Below, piece by piece: positions 11,182 through 23,872 of a DNA stretch of 64,000 nt; the stretch's first letter is position 1; each line of letters starts with the position of its first letter. The DNA is from Tubiluchus corallicola (taxonomy: Eukaryota > Priapulida > Priapulimorpha > Priapulimorphida > Tubiluchidae). The DNA lies in assembly GCA_030141605.1 (NCBI GenBank), contig JAQGDQ010000005.1, positions 682,180 to 746,179 on the forward strand. Direction: 5' to 3'. The position numbers were made by a program, and so were the translations under genes. A model generated the notes under the pieces. That model was not told the DNA's origin, made no database searches, and worked only from the letters and a program-made list of their open reading frames with translations.

Positions 11182-13464
11182 AGTTATATTTGAGTGTCAT
11201 TGCTACATGCATTGTTGTAGTAGTGAATAATTTTGTACAAGTATTTATTAAATTTTGTTTGTTTGTGTACATAGTGTAATTGTTTCTGTATACATATACG
11301 TGTGTTTTGAACATTCAAAATTTTGTTTATTGTAGAAGAGTCATTCTTTTATTTTTGCTGGTAAGCTACTTTTCCTTATTTCACCTGTTAACTCAATGTA
11401 CCACAGAAAGTCTGAGATCTCATCCTAGAAGCACACAATTGATCAGAACCACTTATCTGCTACTAGTTCTGTATCACTGAATTATTGAATTATGGATACA
11501 TTACAAGGAAAGTGTGACCCCGAGCATTCTATAAAATGTCTAAATATTACGTTGCTTTTACAAAAACACTGAATAGTGGAGTTAATTTAATAATAACACT
11601 CTGCACCTTTCTGTAGCACTGGTATCCAATCATTGCAGGTCACGGATAATATGAACGTTTTTGATTCAAAAACTGCGAAATACGACATAGAAAAATAGAT
11701 AGAATTATCTTTGTTTACCAATATACTAATTAACAGTAACTACATTTAAATGTATGATGAAATAGTTAAAATGCCAGTGATTTAAAAATAAGTGATATTT
11801 GGTAATTGTGTTGTACAAGTAGCATGTGAAAATACTAAATAAGCTATCTTTCAATATTAAGACCAAAAATGAAATTCAATCATACAATTAAAACAAGCTT
11901 TGCTAAACTAATTAAACTATCACACAATAAAGATTATATTTATTAAACTGCTTTAGTGAGTTCACAGTAAAAAGAAAAAATCGTATGCATTTATGCAATC
12001 AGTAGAAGCAATAAGTCATGATATAATACACAAAAATACTACAGATCTATAATCAGTACAGTATGATACACTCACTGTAACCCATCAATGCAATCAAACA
12101 TCAATAGAATTTTGTAAGTTTCCAGATATGGGATCTTGTTATTTATGAGCTTGGATAAAATATTGTAGAGTACATTACATTAATTTAATTGATCTTTTTA
12201 AGTTGTCCTCTTATTCTGGTCATGATAGTATTTTTGTTTTAATGTTACTTTATAATTATATAATATGATAACGGATTTAATTTGTGTTGATATCTTGTTT
12301 GTTCCACAAGTTAACTGCTGTTTTTGCAATGCTTTCTATAATGAGTTGTTTTCTGTTTTTATTGGTATGATATTACGAGTTCTGTTATTTCAGTTGATTT
12401 TGTTTTTTGAATGCAACACTTCTATTATCTATGTATTTACAGAAGAAGTTTAACTAAATTTTGATATTCAGTAGGCGTTTAAAGAATGTGCCCTTTGAAT
12501 TAAACGAAAGGAGATTTTTGTATGATGTTGATTTTCTCTATAAAAGAGGTCAAAACATAGTTGCAAAGCGAGCATCCATATGTATAACGTGGTACAACAG
12601 CCGTTTTATAAATAAAATTATTATTAATTTACTTTCATCATTGAGCTGTCCTTTAATCTGCTTGAGGAAACTTATACCGGCTGACATTCTTTTGTCGCAC
12701 ATTATCTAGCTGTTTGTCCATTAAGGTTATTATCGACAATTATCCCTTGTAATTATGTTCTTGTGTATTTTCTGTTTTATTACGCGTCTATTTACAATTA
12801 CGTAAAATAATTAGTAATTACCATAAATTCTGTTTCGTCTCATTCATCGCTGGTTTGTAATGGTTAAAACAATGCTAATTTAATTTTTTCAAGACAATTA
12901 TTCCAAATTTGAAATAGCATCAGCAAAATTTGCGTTAGAAATGCACACTCAGGCTGGTATCGTCTGCGTAGAGCACTATGTATGCGTATGATAAATTATT
13001 GTCTGTAGCACTTTCTCAATGTCATTTACATAATAGTGCACATTCACTGTTGGAAATCATAGCAACCATATTATTAATTAAAATAATTTGGATTTTTTTC
13101 TTTTCACATGATTTTAAGTGTGTGTGGTTAAAATAATGACCAGGGCGGATACTGGGCCTACGTTCTCTGCTTGTAATGTATGATTTGAGACCATTATTTC
13201 TTCGAGACAGACCAATCTGCGGTGCGTTGCAAAAGTCATCAGAAATCATACATTACAAGAAACAGTTTGCTGTTGTAATTCACAAAATTACCGTATTAAG
13301 TGTCAACTATTTACGAAAGCTGCGTGTAGCTTGTTTGTGCACTAAAATTCTTTTTTATTTGCAGTAGAAGACCGTAATGCTGGTTTCTGTCTAGTTACTG
13401 TTTTTCTTTCTTCGATGGATACGTGTCGGTCTTGAGTGGCTACGATACTTGTGTTGGGCCGTTG
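11182..13464. other. Intergenic between CHMP7 and STX6
   Basis: AT-rich; no exon recognised. It should contain the STX6 promoter and 5' UTR near its right end. A 17-bp perfect inverted repeat lies at 13170-13259. Confidence 0.4.
13170..13259. repeat. 17-bp inverted repeat around 56-bp loop
   Basis: CTTGTAATGTATGATTT at 13170-13186 is the exact reverse complement of 13243-13259. It could form a hairpin or mark the ends of a very small mobile element. It lies about 200 bases upstream of the STX6 start codon. Confidence 0.7.
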
Positions 13465-16400
13465 ATGGAGGATCCATTTTTCGTTGTGAAAGAGTATGTT
13501 TTTTGCTTTTAGTTAGCTGTGGGTTGTCCATCAGGTGTTTGCTAGGTTGCTAACGTATTATTTAGCCTTGATGTTCTCACGATGAAAAACATTGTTTGGT
13601 TTTGAGTTTGCTGTTTTGTCTTAAATGTAAATCATATACATTCATATCTCGGTTTGCCGTACCTTGCTTTTACAGATATCGGAAGAAACGAATAAAATCT
13701 GGACCGTTAACAAGTCCCGTATACTACAGTCACAGTCCGTTGTTTCAACCACTAGTTGGCGGGCCGGCACTTTGTTTACACTACTACATCACATCTCTAT
13801 GTGTGCTTGCAAACCAAAACCGTCCATAAGTCGGCATAGTTAAAACAACCTTATGATGTTTCATAGAGTGCACCAAAATTTTGGTCTAATGAATATTAAT
13901 TTTTCGTTTCTTATAAAAACATATGCTAAATATATTGGACTTTTATATTTCTCTATAGGGAATTTTCAATGGTAGAGAGTTTGTGTTTAAGCTTTTTTCT
14001 GTTGTCTTTTACTTTGTAATTAGGGGCTAAATAGCTTAGTAGAATTTCTGTTTTTCTGCAGTGGAGTTGGAAGCTTTAGCCTGCCTTAGAACTTATTTTC
14101 TCAATAAGTTTTTTGTTTATTTTGCCTTTTCTTGTTGTTTGGTTGGATGCTGAACAAAACTAGATGACTTTTTGTTGACTCAGGTTTACTTCTGAGAAAA
14201 TTCTATACTAAAGTTGACAACTGGTTTCCATGGACAAAGAGTTATGGACTGCTTAAATTAACAGATCATTGAGCTTGTTGTTTAATGTAGTCCATTCATC
14301 TTTGCTGAGATTTGGTGACAGAAACTTGAGGAAAGTGATTACTGACATCAATGGAACTATTATCCTGGCATTGTTGCTTACATTTGACTGACTGTTGGTG
14401 GTCAGAACAGCTACTGATTGGCTAGCCATTGAGAGATATAAGAGAGCTAGAAGAACAAATTTGCAGGGTGTTAGAAACCATACTAAGTACAACTAAGTGC
14501 AGCACTTGTAGAATATGTTGTTTCCCTTGACTCTTTGTCCTCCATTGCATTGAAACCTTTATTCCAGTCAAATTATGCAATTTTTGTAGTTCTAAGTCTT
14601 TTATGAGTGACTGAATCAAACATTTTCAGTAAAGTCTAAACAAATCTGTTTTTTTAAACTGTGTGGAATTTGTGTATTTAATATGTGACACTGGCCATTT
14701 GCAAATAATTTTTTCCTCATTATGTATAGTAAGTGATGCCAGACTTTCTACCAATTTTTTTGTGTTTTGCAGAGAGGTTATTAAAGCTGTAGACACCTCA
14801 AAAGGACTGTATTCACGTTGGTGTGAGTTGGTAGAAGACCCCAATGCTGTCTCTCGTGAAGAATTTGACTGGACTACAAATGAACTTCGCAATTCCATAC
14901 GGAGCATAGAGTGGGATTTGGAAGACCTTGACGAAACTGTGCGTATCCTTTATTGTTCCAGTACAGCTTCATAACATAAAGCTTAATTATAAATGTAAGT
15001 AAACTGTAATTGACTTCAAGCATATTGGTCTATCGCTCCAGCTGCGTTGTGACGTAAGCACGCTGAGGAACATTACGGACATCAGCTCACAGTGAATAAT
15101 AACTTTCTTTAGCAAATAACATGACAACTATAATGTGTAATAAGTGGATAAACTGACTGTGCTTTTTCGTTCACAAAATTTGCAAGGCAACAGATGTTTT
15201 TACTAGAAATTAATACTTTAAGTAGCTAAAAAATTTCTGCGCAATTTAAGCAGAATGTAGCAACAAAGTTTCAAAGAACTACAAAATGCATAGACTTGAG
15301 TGCCTAGTCTGGTCATTATTATCAAGGAACTAAGCCAGTTCTGCCTAGCTTTAAGACAAATGGGCAACAAAAATATTTATGAAGATCTCTTTTGCCTTTG
15401 AATATATGAACATATCAAGCCTGCAACGTATTTTTTCTGCATTTAACTGATCACGTAATTGTTCACAAACTTTTATCTAGTTTTTTCATTTTCGAACTAT
15501 TTGTTAGGCAACCAAAATGAAATAAATTTGAGTGTTTTCTTCCGTAGCCGATCTTACCCGAGTTAGTGGAAGTTACATAACTCATAAGTTCCAATAACAT
15601 CTTTTGACCATGATTATAACCAGAAAATAATGTAAAACTGACTACTTCAGGGTGCCAATATTACATTGATATGTAACATAAATTTTGACACATTTGAATT
15701 AAGAAGACATTTGAATTAATTTGGATCGTGAAGATCTTATTGTTGTTTATAAAAATGGACCTAGAAAGAAAACATTTTGCCTGAATGTGGGTTTCTATAA
15801 GTGTGCTGGCTTATCGCATAATCCTGACAGTCATCACAGATTCTCTTAGATGAGCTCAACTCTGCCGTTAGGCCTTAACAATTGCTGACTAGCTTATTCC
15901 CATTCTTGCAACCTGCGCAAACCTACATAGAGGTGCTCAGGCTGTAATTTTTACATGTTGTTTTACCCTTGCATCATTTATACCTGCTAACTCATTTAAT
16001 CTGAAGTTATAAATTTCATTGTCACCTCTGTTCAGGTAAGCCATTTGAGGTGTGCGATCATTAAAGCAGCGTCATATGATCGGCCTGACCTTTTTAGGTT
16101 AATTTGTTTAAAGTGAATCAAATAGTTGTCTTTATCTAACTTGCAAGATCATAAATTAAGCTAAACTGCATATTTTATTAATAACAAAATCAGTAACTCA
16201 TACATGCAAACGTTGTGCATTTCTTTCTGTAAAAAATAGAATTAGACTATATATTTCCACTAATTCACTTGCAATTTCAGTCGACAATCTGTAATAAAAT
16301 CTAAAACCAGGTCTGTTTCTCTCCCGCAAATTAATGAAAAGTTGAGCATTTCAATAACTGTTTCACTAGCAGTATAACAATAAATAGTTGCTGCTCATGT

Positions 16401-19400
16401 TCCTGGTTGTCCCGAAAAACCTGGCAACGAGTAAGTTCTGCAGGCGTGTGTACGCTGATTAGGCAGATAGCAGAGCTTGACTGAGAATGATTGACATTTT
16501 GCTTGACATCATTTTGTTGATCAGCTATTTGGTTCTTTTGCCAGATGCGGTAGTGTACTTTTATGATTACTGTTACATAGATTTGTATATTGGTTTGCAG
16601 CCACATCCTTGTTGTCGCTCACTGGCAATGGACCTGAGATTTATTTCTCTTGTAGTAAAAAACACCCTGTGATATTTTTTCTATAATCAGGTCGGGGCTC
16701 GGTATTTGACAAGTGGAATGTTGTGCAAGTCATGTGGATAGTGGGACGATGATAGCATCTCCTATGCATGCTGTATTCTTTGTGTAAATGTGGGCTTCAG
16801 GCTCTGTACTACGAAACTTTGAACCTTGTTGTGTAAAGCAGAATTATTTTATACAAATCTACACTTGATAAGCCAGCGTTTAGCAGTGAACTACAAGTCC
16901 TATTTAGTGTAGAAGGTGTGGAGTAGTACTGAATTGTAGGACTGTCAAGGACATTTTTGTGAATAACTGAACGATTAGCATGACTTAGCCACATTCTTTA
17001 GCGTTTAGCATGTATGTCCTTTTTCAATGAAATGAATAGCTGTGGACAGTTCCGACCACTTAGATGTAATGTTGCTGGTGTTTGCTCACTCATTTATTAA
17101 CCAAGCTCGCATTGCTTAATTTTGATTGTTACATGCACAGAGCGACTGTTGTCTGTTCCTGCTTTAGTTACATACAATGATTTTGCAGTTATTTATATAA
17201 TCCTAAATGTCATGCATCCTCATTAAGTCTATTTTCAGTTATTTTAAAACTTCTAGTATACTTCCTTATAAATGGTAATAGGTATTGTTGAGAAAAATCA
17301 CAAGAAATTTAAAATCACCGAAGAAGAGGTTGAAAATAGGAAACAGTTTGTACAAAAGTCTCAAGAAGTTGTAAAGGTAATTTTTGTCAATTCCTATGCA
17401 TCCTTTGGGAAAATTTTTAACTGCTTATCAAATGTTTTGGCAATTTATTAAATTTGTGTTCAAGCAAAAGTTTGCCTGCACTTGCTCCTTTACCGAGCCA
17501 CCAAGAGTCCAGAACAGCTCACCTCCACACTCTCCCTGATTCACTCCTTCTCCAATTGGTAAACCCGGGGGTGTCGGGGAAAATCACATTCACAAGGTTG
17601 TCATCCTAGGCAGGGTTAGTTAACTTTTGTATAATCAACTGCCTGCAGGCTTTGTGAGCTTTGCATTCTGTTTCGAATATCTGTTTACCAATAATAGTTA
17701 CGTAATCACTACAAATAATTTTATTTACAAATATCACAAAATAATTTTTGCTTCTAAGCTGCACAGCAAATTGCATGAACATTGCAAACTGGTGTTCAGT
17801 TGCAACCTAGTGAATTTTATAGAATCTTTGTAGCCAAAATTTCTCTGAGAATTTGCATGTTTTATGATTTACTTATCTTAGGAGATGCGAGATCATATGG
17901 CAAATCCAGGGATCAATCGTCAAAGTGATAAAAAAAGCTCAAGGCAGGTGAGTAAAAAAAACATTGAAATTTGTTCGAATGCAGGTGAATTGAAGATGTT
18001 TTAACTGCATTTTTCTACTTGCAGTTTGCAGCACAAGTCTTATTGTTAAACATTGATTATCAATGAATTTGATACATTGCACTGAACACTAGCTTCACTC
18101 CAAGTATTTATTTCCATTTGTTGCTAGTCCAAGAAAATGGATGATTTCTTGCAATAATTCTAAATTGTATCCTATTAATATGAGGTGCTGTAATGCACAT
18201 AGCCTCTGATGTGATGTGGGTTGTGATGTGGTGCACATGTGCTTTCCGGCATGACCTGCTGTGGTGCACATGTGTTCTTCAGTGTAATAAAGTGCTGCGG
18301 TGCTCAAAGCTGCATTGTTCTTGTATAGTAATTTAGCTATTATAGGTACAACATGGTTTTCCCAACACTGTGTATAACAACAATGCACATCAAGGTTTAC
18401 GCCAGAATTGCGGAAATCTGTTTGATTTACTTCACATTTGCGTTCTTTCTTAATAAGTTATCTTTCCACCGTTACTAGTGTTCTGAGTAATTTAAAAAAA
18501 ATTTAAATACTAAGTTGTCAGTCTAATATAGTATACACAAAACTATTAAATTCATTTTTTTGTTTTAATGGCATTATTTAATGCAAAATCTCTTTAGAGA
18601 ATTACAAATAATCTATTGTGTTTGGCTATATACTGGAGTGCAATTTGGTGTGGTGTCATCATATCTAAACCAGTAGCTGGTATCATATATCACACATCCA
18701 TTTTCCTGCATACTGTGGCGAGCCCCAACCCACCCCAACTCATGCCAAGTGCCAGCTAAAAAGAATATTATTAACACAGCATTATTAGTACATTGTTGCA
18801 TTTTCAGAGACTATTGGAAACTGCCCCAGGAACATACAGTAAGTACACACGTTTAGAAAATGAGGCAGAGTTATCAAATCAAGCATTTATAAATGATGCA
18901 CATCAAAGGCAACAGGTATTATATTTCTTAACTTATTATGCTATTGTATTTATCATATTAACTCCCTTGTTAGGCTTTTCTAGTTAACCTGGAGTTAAGC
19001 AACTTTTTGTCACCACTCTTTATATGCAAGCCCATTTACAGTTCTAGTCTAGCGATTTTCAGTCAAAATGAATTATTTAGCAACTGTAAACGACATTTCA
19101 GTATGTCATGCAATGTGTTCAATGTAACATTTGCCTGTTCTTAATTAAATTGTAGCTCTTATTCTTTTGACATAATGCATTGCAATGTTTTGCTTAGCTC
19201 ATGCTGTCAGCACAAGATGAACAATTGGATATGATAGGAGATAGTGTTGGTGCACTGAAAGACATGAGTCATACCATTGGTAGTGAATTGGATGAACAAG
19301 CAGTGTAAGTTTAACGTGTTGGATTTACATTTACTAAGTTTTGGATTTTCGTTACTAGTCAAAAGATCTGTTAATAGAAATGTGACATTGACAATTAAAA

Positions 19401-21067
19401 GCTATCTGATGGCATGCATTGTCGTAAGTAAGCAAATAGAGACGTTCATCTAGGAAATATTGTTGACTCCATATATCGTTATATGTGATGTGGGTAATGT
19501 AGTAAGTTGTAAAATCATGTAACAGAGCTTCTCAAATCACCAAACACACAAGCAAAACCAAAGGATTTCCTGTGTTGCAAGAATGTGTTTAGAGATTGCA
19601 GTGTAATTTTTTGCATTATCCCCCAAAAAAGTCATTTCTCGTTTACATTAGAAAAGTATAGCTGGAAACCAACTTCCACCTAATCCATATTACTTTTATA
19701 TTTTTCACAAGTAGGTATTATAGTTGTTTCAGCGCAGTAGAAAAATTAACTGAAACTTCAAAGTTGGGTACTGTTTATTTTATTCAAGTATGGACTTTTT
19801 ACCTGTAATTTAGACTACTATACACAGCTAGTAGTTATCATTATAAACAATTCTACAGTGCGATTTGTAGGGCTTAAAAATTTTCTGCAAAATGGTATAG
19901 AGTTTTCATGTTTGGCTTATTTCCCAAAAAATATACAAGCACTTAAAATGTGATCATATTTGCATAGCCGATAGAAAAATCCATGTTTTTAAAGTATAGT
20001 TTCTAAGTGTTAATGGTTAAAATAGTTTTGTGTGACACTGAGATTAAATATGTGTGATCCAAGTAATTTTCATACGTGTATTTTAGCATGCTCGATGATT
20101 TTGCGCACGAATTAGACAGCACACACGATCGTATGGGTAATGTGATGAAGAAAGTGTCTAAGGTTCTACACATGACTGATGGTACGTTGCTATGGCATAC
20201 TTTTAAATATTTGCTGCATGCGTAAAAAAAGTTATGTAAGTTGATTTACCTTTAACTTTATTTCGACTATCTATTGAATAATGCGCAGGCACTGTGCCAC
20301 AAAAATGCATTAACAGTTTGATGCTTTCATTTCGTCTAAAACTGAATATTTTTTATATGCAGTGTTTCATTTTACTCTAATGGCATTAATTTGCTGTTCA
20401 ATATACTGCCAGTTTTGTATCCGTTTAACAAAACTGGTAAATTACTGAGAAAGGATGCATTTTAATAGGTAAAATCAATTATTATTAAATTTATACGAGC
20501 ACTCAAGTACAGGGTGTACTTTGAGAATGTGTGACTATGTGAAATATTATTAATCTCTGGGTTTGTGTTCTCCTGCTGATACCAAATGAGCCAATGGATT
20601 AGCTCGGCCATTGAATGTTTGTTCTCTGTGTCAGAAGGTCAAAGTTGCCTGGTTTCTGTGTAACTTTTGTGTTCGTGTCCGTGAACGTAATACTTAGATG
20701 GCAGATGAAACCACTACCAAAACTAGTTGTTTCAGTAGCCATTGATTTACTTACGACACTGGTAATCGCCATGCCAAGGTCTCCTCAGTTTAATTTGTTA
20801 TTATTTATTATTAGATGCTTTTAGAAATTTTGAGAGCCAGTCTTCAAGTTTCTGAACTATTCGTGCATTATCAAACTCTAAAAATTTGGCTTTACACAAA
20901 GTTCCCGTTTGATCACCTGAGAAAAAAGTTATACAAAAAGAAAAAGTGTCTTAAACTATATAATTAGGGCTGTTGGTGTTTATATTTCAGATAAAACCCA
21001 ATGGATCACGATAATAGTTCTTCTAGTCATTATGGTTATTGTTATCCTGTTGTTCTTTATCTTGTGA
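13465..21067 (+). CDS. STX6: Syntaxin-6-like Qc-SNARE
   Basis: Tail-anchored SNARE of the trans-Golgi network and endosomes, used in endosome-to-TGN and Golgi membrane fusion. Eight coding exons: 13465-13493, 14773-14942, 17282-17376, 17882-17947, 18808-18915, 19198-19304, 20087-20181, 20991-21067. All are GT-AG with consistent phases; total 248 residues (human 255). The N-terminal syntaxin-6 domain (about 1-100) starts [12 protein letters not shown] and contains [20 protein letters not shown], almost identical to vertebrate STX6. The SNARE motif is in exons 6-7 (about 157-222), with the zero-layer glutamine in DEQAVMLDDF near residue 190. A single C-terminal membrane anchor (about 229-248) is encoded by the last exon and ends at TGA. 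Intron 1 holds a repeat shared with a WDR47 intron; intron 2 is about 2.3 kb. STX10 is a vertebrate paralogue, so STX6 is the natural name. Confidence 0.95.
13799..13957 (+). mobile_element. Interspersed repeat, left-end fragment, shared with 52961-53605
   Basis: About 160 bases in STX6 intron 1 that align with 52967-53115 in a WDR47 intron, including the core CGTCCATAAGT and the end TTGGACTTTT. Only one terminal inverted repeat is visible here, so this copy is truncated or decayed on its right side. Confidence 0.65.
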
Positions 21068-21889
21068 TATTTTGAGTATCTGGAACACCAGAGAGGCCAG
21101 CTCTGCATGGAGTATATGTATCTACAGAGCATCTGGATCAACTCATATCCAAAAGCATCATAATACTGAGTAACCTTTAATCTTATCATGACCCCAATTC
21201 AATATTCCTTGGGACCCTTACAAAGTAAATTTTGTAGTTGTTTTTCTGTTACCTAAATGTGCTTTGTTGTAAATATAACCAATAATTCTATGTATCTGTT
21301 CATAAATGGAAAGTGTAACATAATATTGTAATTATGTATATAGCTTGTGTTAAAACCTAAAACTGTGCCATGTACATGTGAAGGAACTCTGCTCAGTATA
21401 TTTGATTCAGCTTGCTTGCTTTAAGGTTCCAGCTCATGAGATAATTTCGTAATAATCAGATTTACATTAAATGAAAGCAGATATTTTCCATACTGTCGTA
21501 TTAATATTGCAAGATATATTATCTAAAGTCTTATGAAGGTCCTCCCACTTTGTTGATGAGAAACATAATTCCTAGACTGAAGTCCAGTTTAGTAGTAATA
21601 TTAAGGTCTGTGACATTTATGACTGTCTTTATAATAAGGTTACTTAAAGATGTCATTGGTTCAAATCTTGGTAGGCTGTTCTGTTGGTTCATCAGCAGGT
21701 CAGTTAATCTAGCTAAAACATTTGAATTTTCATAGCAATCATGAACTGATCAGGTATTACATGTTCCATGCTTGTAGCAGTTGAAGCATACGAGTTGCAA
21801 TGGAATTTTCTACGAGCATTTTACTCTTATGTTTACGAGAGTCTTTCATAGAACGGCAGCAATTTGTGACCACATTCAACCATTACGTA
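21068..21889. other. STX6 3' UTR and flank
   Basis: Non-coding sequence after the STX6 stop, probably including its 3' UTR. No strong poly(A) hexamer stands out. The right part may include eroded downstream sequence of the neighbouring gypsy relic, but I cannot show this. Confidence 0.35.
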
Positions 21890-22640
21890 TCACTGTTGCT
21901 ACTTTTGTTGTCAGTTTCCATCTCAATGGTGCAAGCTTCTAGCTGATTTATGTTGTTCTTCTGTTTGAAAACTGATGTAGCCAGTTCGGATTTTTTGCTA
22001 GAGTATTTCAAGACAAAATGGTTTGTTCTGTACAAAAGGAGCACAATTTGCCCCATGCTGGATACATTATTTTTTTGACACTAGGTACTTAGCTGCTATT
22101 GTCAATATCAGGTTTCCTAGGCTTTGATCTAAATGTTTTTAGCTTTGACTTTGTACATCATTTCTTTTTCAGCCACTTTACATACATCTATTGTTTTTTC
22201 TAAAGTTAAGTCATGTTCTTTGATTAAAGCAGTTTATACATGGCTGTCCTGCAGACTGAGCATTGTTCCATCTTGAAGAACCGAATTAACAGAGCCATCA
22301 CAGTAGACACAGTCGCTACCGTCCTTATTGTTGATGATAACTGTATGAAGTTTGCCTTCATTTTGGCTTCGTTTGTTGAAGACATGTTTTTCAAACGTCT
22401 CAGTGATGCATCCGACTGCAAGTGGATTAAATTTGACGAGAATTTCATCTATAGCGTAGTCATTTGCCGAAGTGTCAAATTCGAATCCATTATAAATTCT
22501 TAGCATGTTATCATCAATAGTATGGAGTAGCAAAATAACCCGATATTCTATTGACTGCCTATTTAACTGTGTTATAATGGCATAATTACACCATTTTTGC
22601 TTGAAAATTCCAATTCTCGTTAATGTTGCAATCATCATTT
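21890..22640 (-). mobile_element. Ty3/gypsy-type gag relic
   Basis: A 134-codon open frame (22234-22638) has the capsid-like pattern of metazoan gypsy gag proteins: FKQKWCNYAI at the start, then IYNGFEFD and IDEILVKFNP. Past its stop, other frames continue with an EHDLTLEKTIDVCK-like stretch and a decayed zinc-knuckle stretch (CPAWGK near 22050). Frameshifts and stops show it is dead. No matching pol or LTR pair is visible, and the BEL/Pao relic to its right is a different family. Confidence 0.65.
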
Positions 22641-23059
22641 AAAGAAGGTGTTGCGCATTCACCGTCATGTTATACGGTGTTTTGCGCACCAGGTGAATTT
22701 CCTTCCATCGCTTTGTCATGTTTGTCTTTATCACTCATTTTTTAGTTCTTAGTGAGTGCGTCCAAAGAGTTGCAGGTATGAACTTTTATATTCTGAGTGG
22801 GACAAATTTAGCACAATTCTCTTACACTAGCTGGTATACTAGAATCATTAAACACATCGTGCTCCATGCGATGTACTCATTATTCACGTAGTTTCAAAGT
22901 TGATGGTATCTGGGTGAATCAGCACAACTGTAGGCAAGTTCTTCATTGATCCTGTTTCTACTGCTATGTTATGTCAGCATAATCATGGGTCAAAGCTAAT
23001 AATAAAAGTTTTTGCATTATTACTGAGAAAGTATAATTATATTATAGGCAGTGGTTGCA

Positions 23060-23300
23060 TTTACAGCACCTTAAACCTTTTACTTTTTGTTGTGTTTATA
23101 GCACCATAACCTTTTTATTTTTGGCCATGTTTATGGCACTGTAACCCTTTGGCTACGTTTGCAGCATTGTTGTTGTTTTTTTTACTTTTGGCTATGTTTA
23201 AGTTACTGTAACTCTTTCATTTATCCTAAGTCACTGTACATATAATCCTTTTTAAGTCACTTTTTCTTCCATTTTCACTGTACGTATAACCCTTCTGATA
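23060..23300. repeat. Degenerate ~35-bp tandem repeat
   Basis: Six or so diverged units, each with a TATGTTTATAGCAC-like part followed by TAACCTTTTTATTTTTGG. Units drift in length and sequence towards the right. It may be a minisatellite or the eroded subterminal region of an element next to the LTR copy at 23364. Confidence 0.6.
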
Positions 23301-23363
23301 AGCATTTATTAGAAAATACGGACCAATTAGTATCTTGAAAAATATTGACTAGAAAATACGAAT

Positions 23364-23872
23364 CGTGGATGTGCTCCGTCCGTACAGGCAAAAAATGGCA
23401 AAAATCAGCATTGAATCATGCGATAGACTTGCTCACAAAACGTTGTAATTGCTATTCAAATTAATTACTATTTAAGCAAAGTGAAAAGTACATTTTAAGA
23501 AGACTGATACCGAAATTATTGCGTTTACTCTTTCAGATGTTTAAAACGGTTTCAAATTACTAATTGTTACATAGACATTATAGATTTGCATTTAACTGGT
23601 GACAATCTTGGGTTCAAAAATACGATTAATTAATTGCCGAATTATTATGAAATTAGCGAACAATTTAGGTACCACGTAGCCGTATGGCGACAAAAGAAAA
23701 TCTGACTACGTATAAAAAACAGGCGTGATTGATAGGTGGTATGTAATACTGAACTAAAACTTAGGTCACATGACTTAGACTGACTTCGTTTCAAACACCT
23801 GGATTAAAGATTACAAATGCAAAAACACAAAATAGTTTTATAAGGCTAAATTCGAATTGCTTGACGGTGACA
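23364..23872. mobile_element. Solo LTR-like element, copy 2
   Basis: About 509 bases aligning in the same orientation with the element at 5524-6071. Shared blocks include GGCAAAAATCAG near the left end and TGATTGATAGGTG and ACTTCGTTTCAAACAC near the right. It ends CA, as copy 1 does, and is bordered by CGAAT (23359-23363) and AGAAT (23873-23877), a target duplication with one change. The first base has changed from T to C. It directly abuts the BEL/Pao relic and probably inserted into it. Confidence 0.75.

Noticed and set aside
12461-12709. 82-codon open frame before STX6, at first suggestive of a LINE fragment
   Set aside because: No catalytic or C-terminal LINE motif could be matched.
22240-22503. 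Plus-strand open frame of 87 codons
   Set aside because: Shadow of the minus-strand gypsy gag relic.
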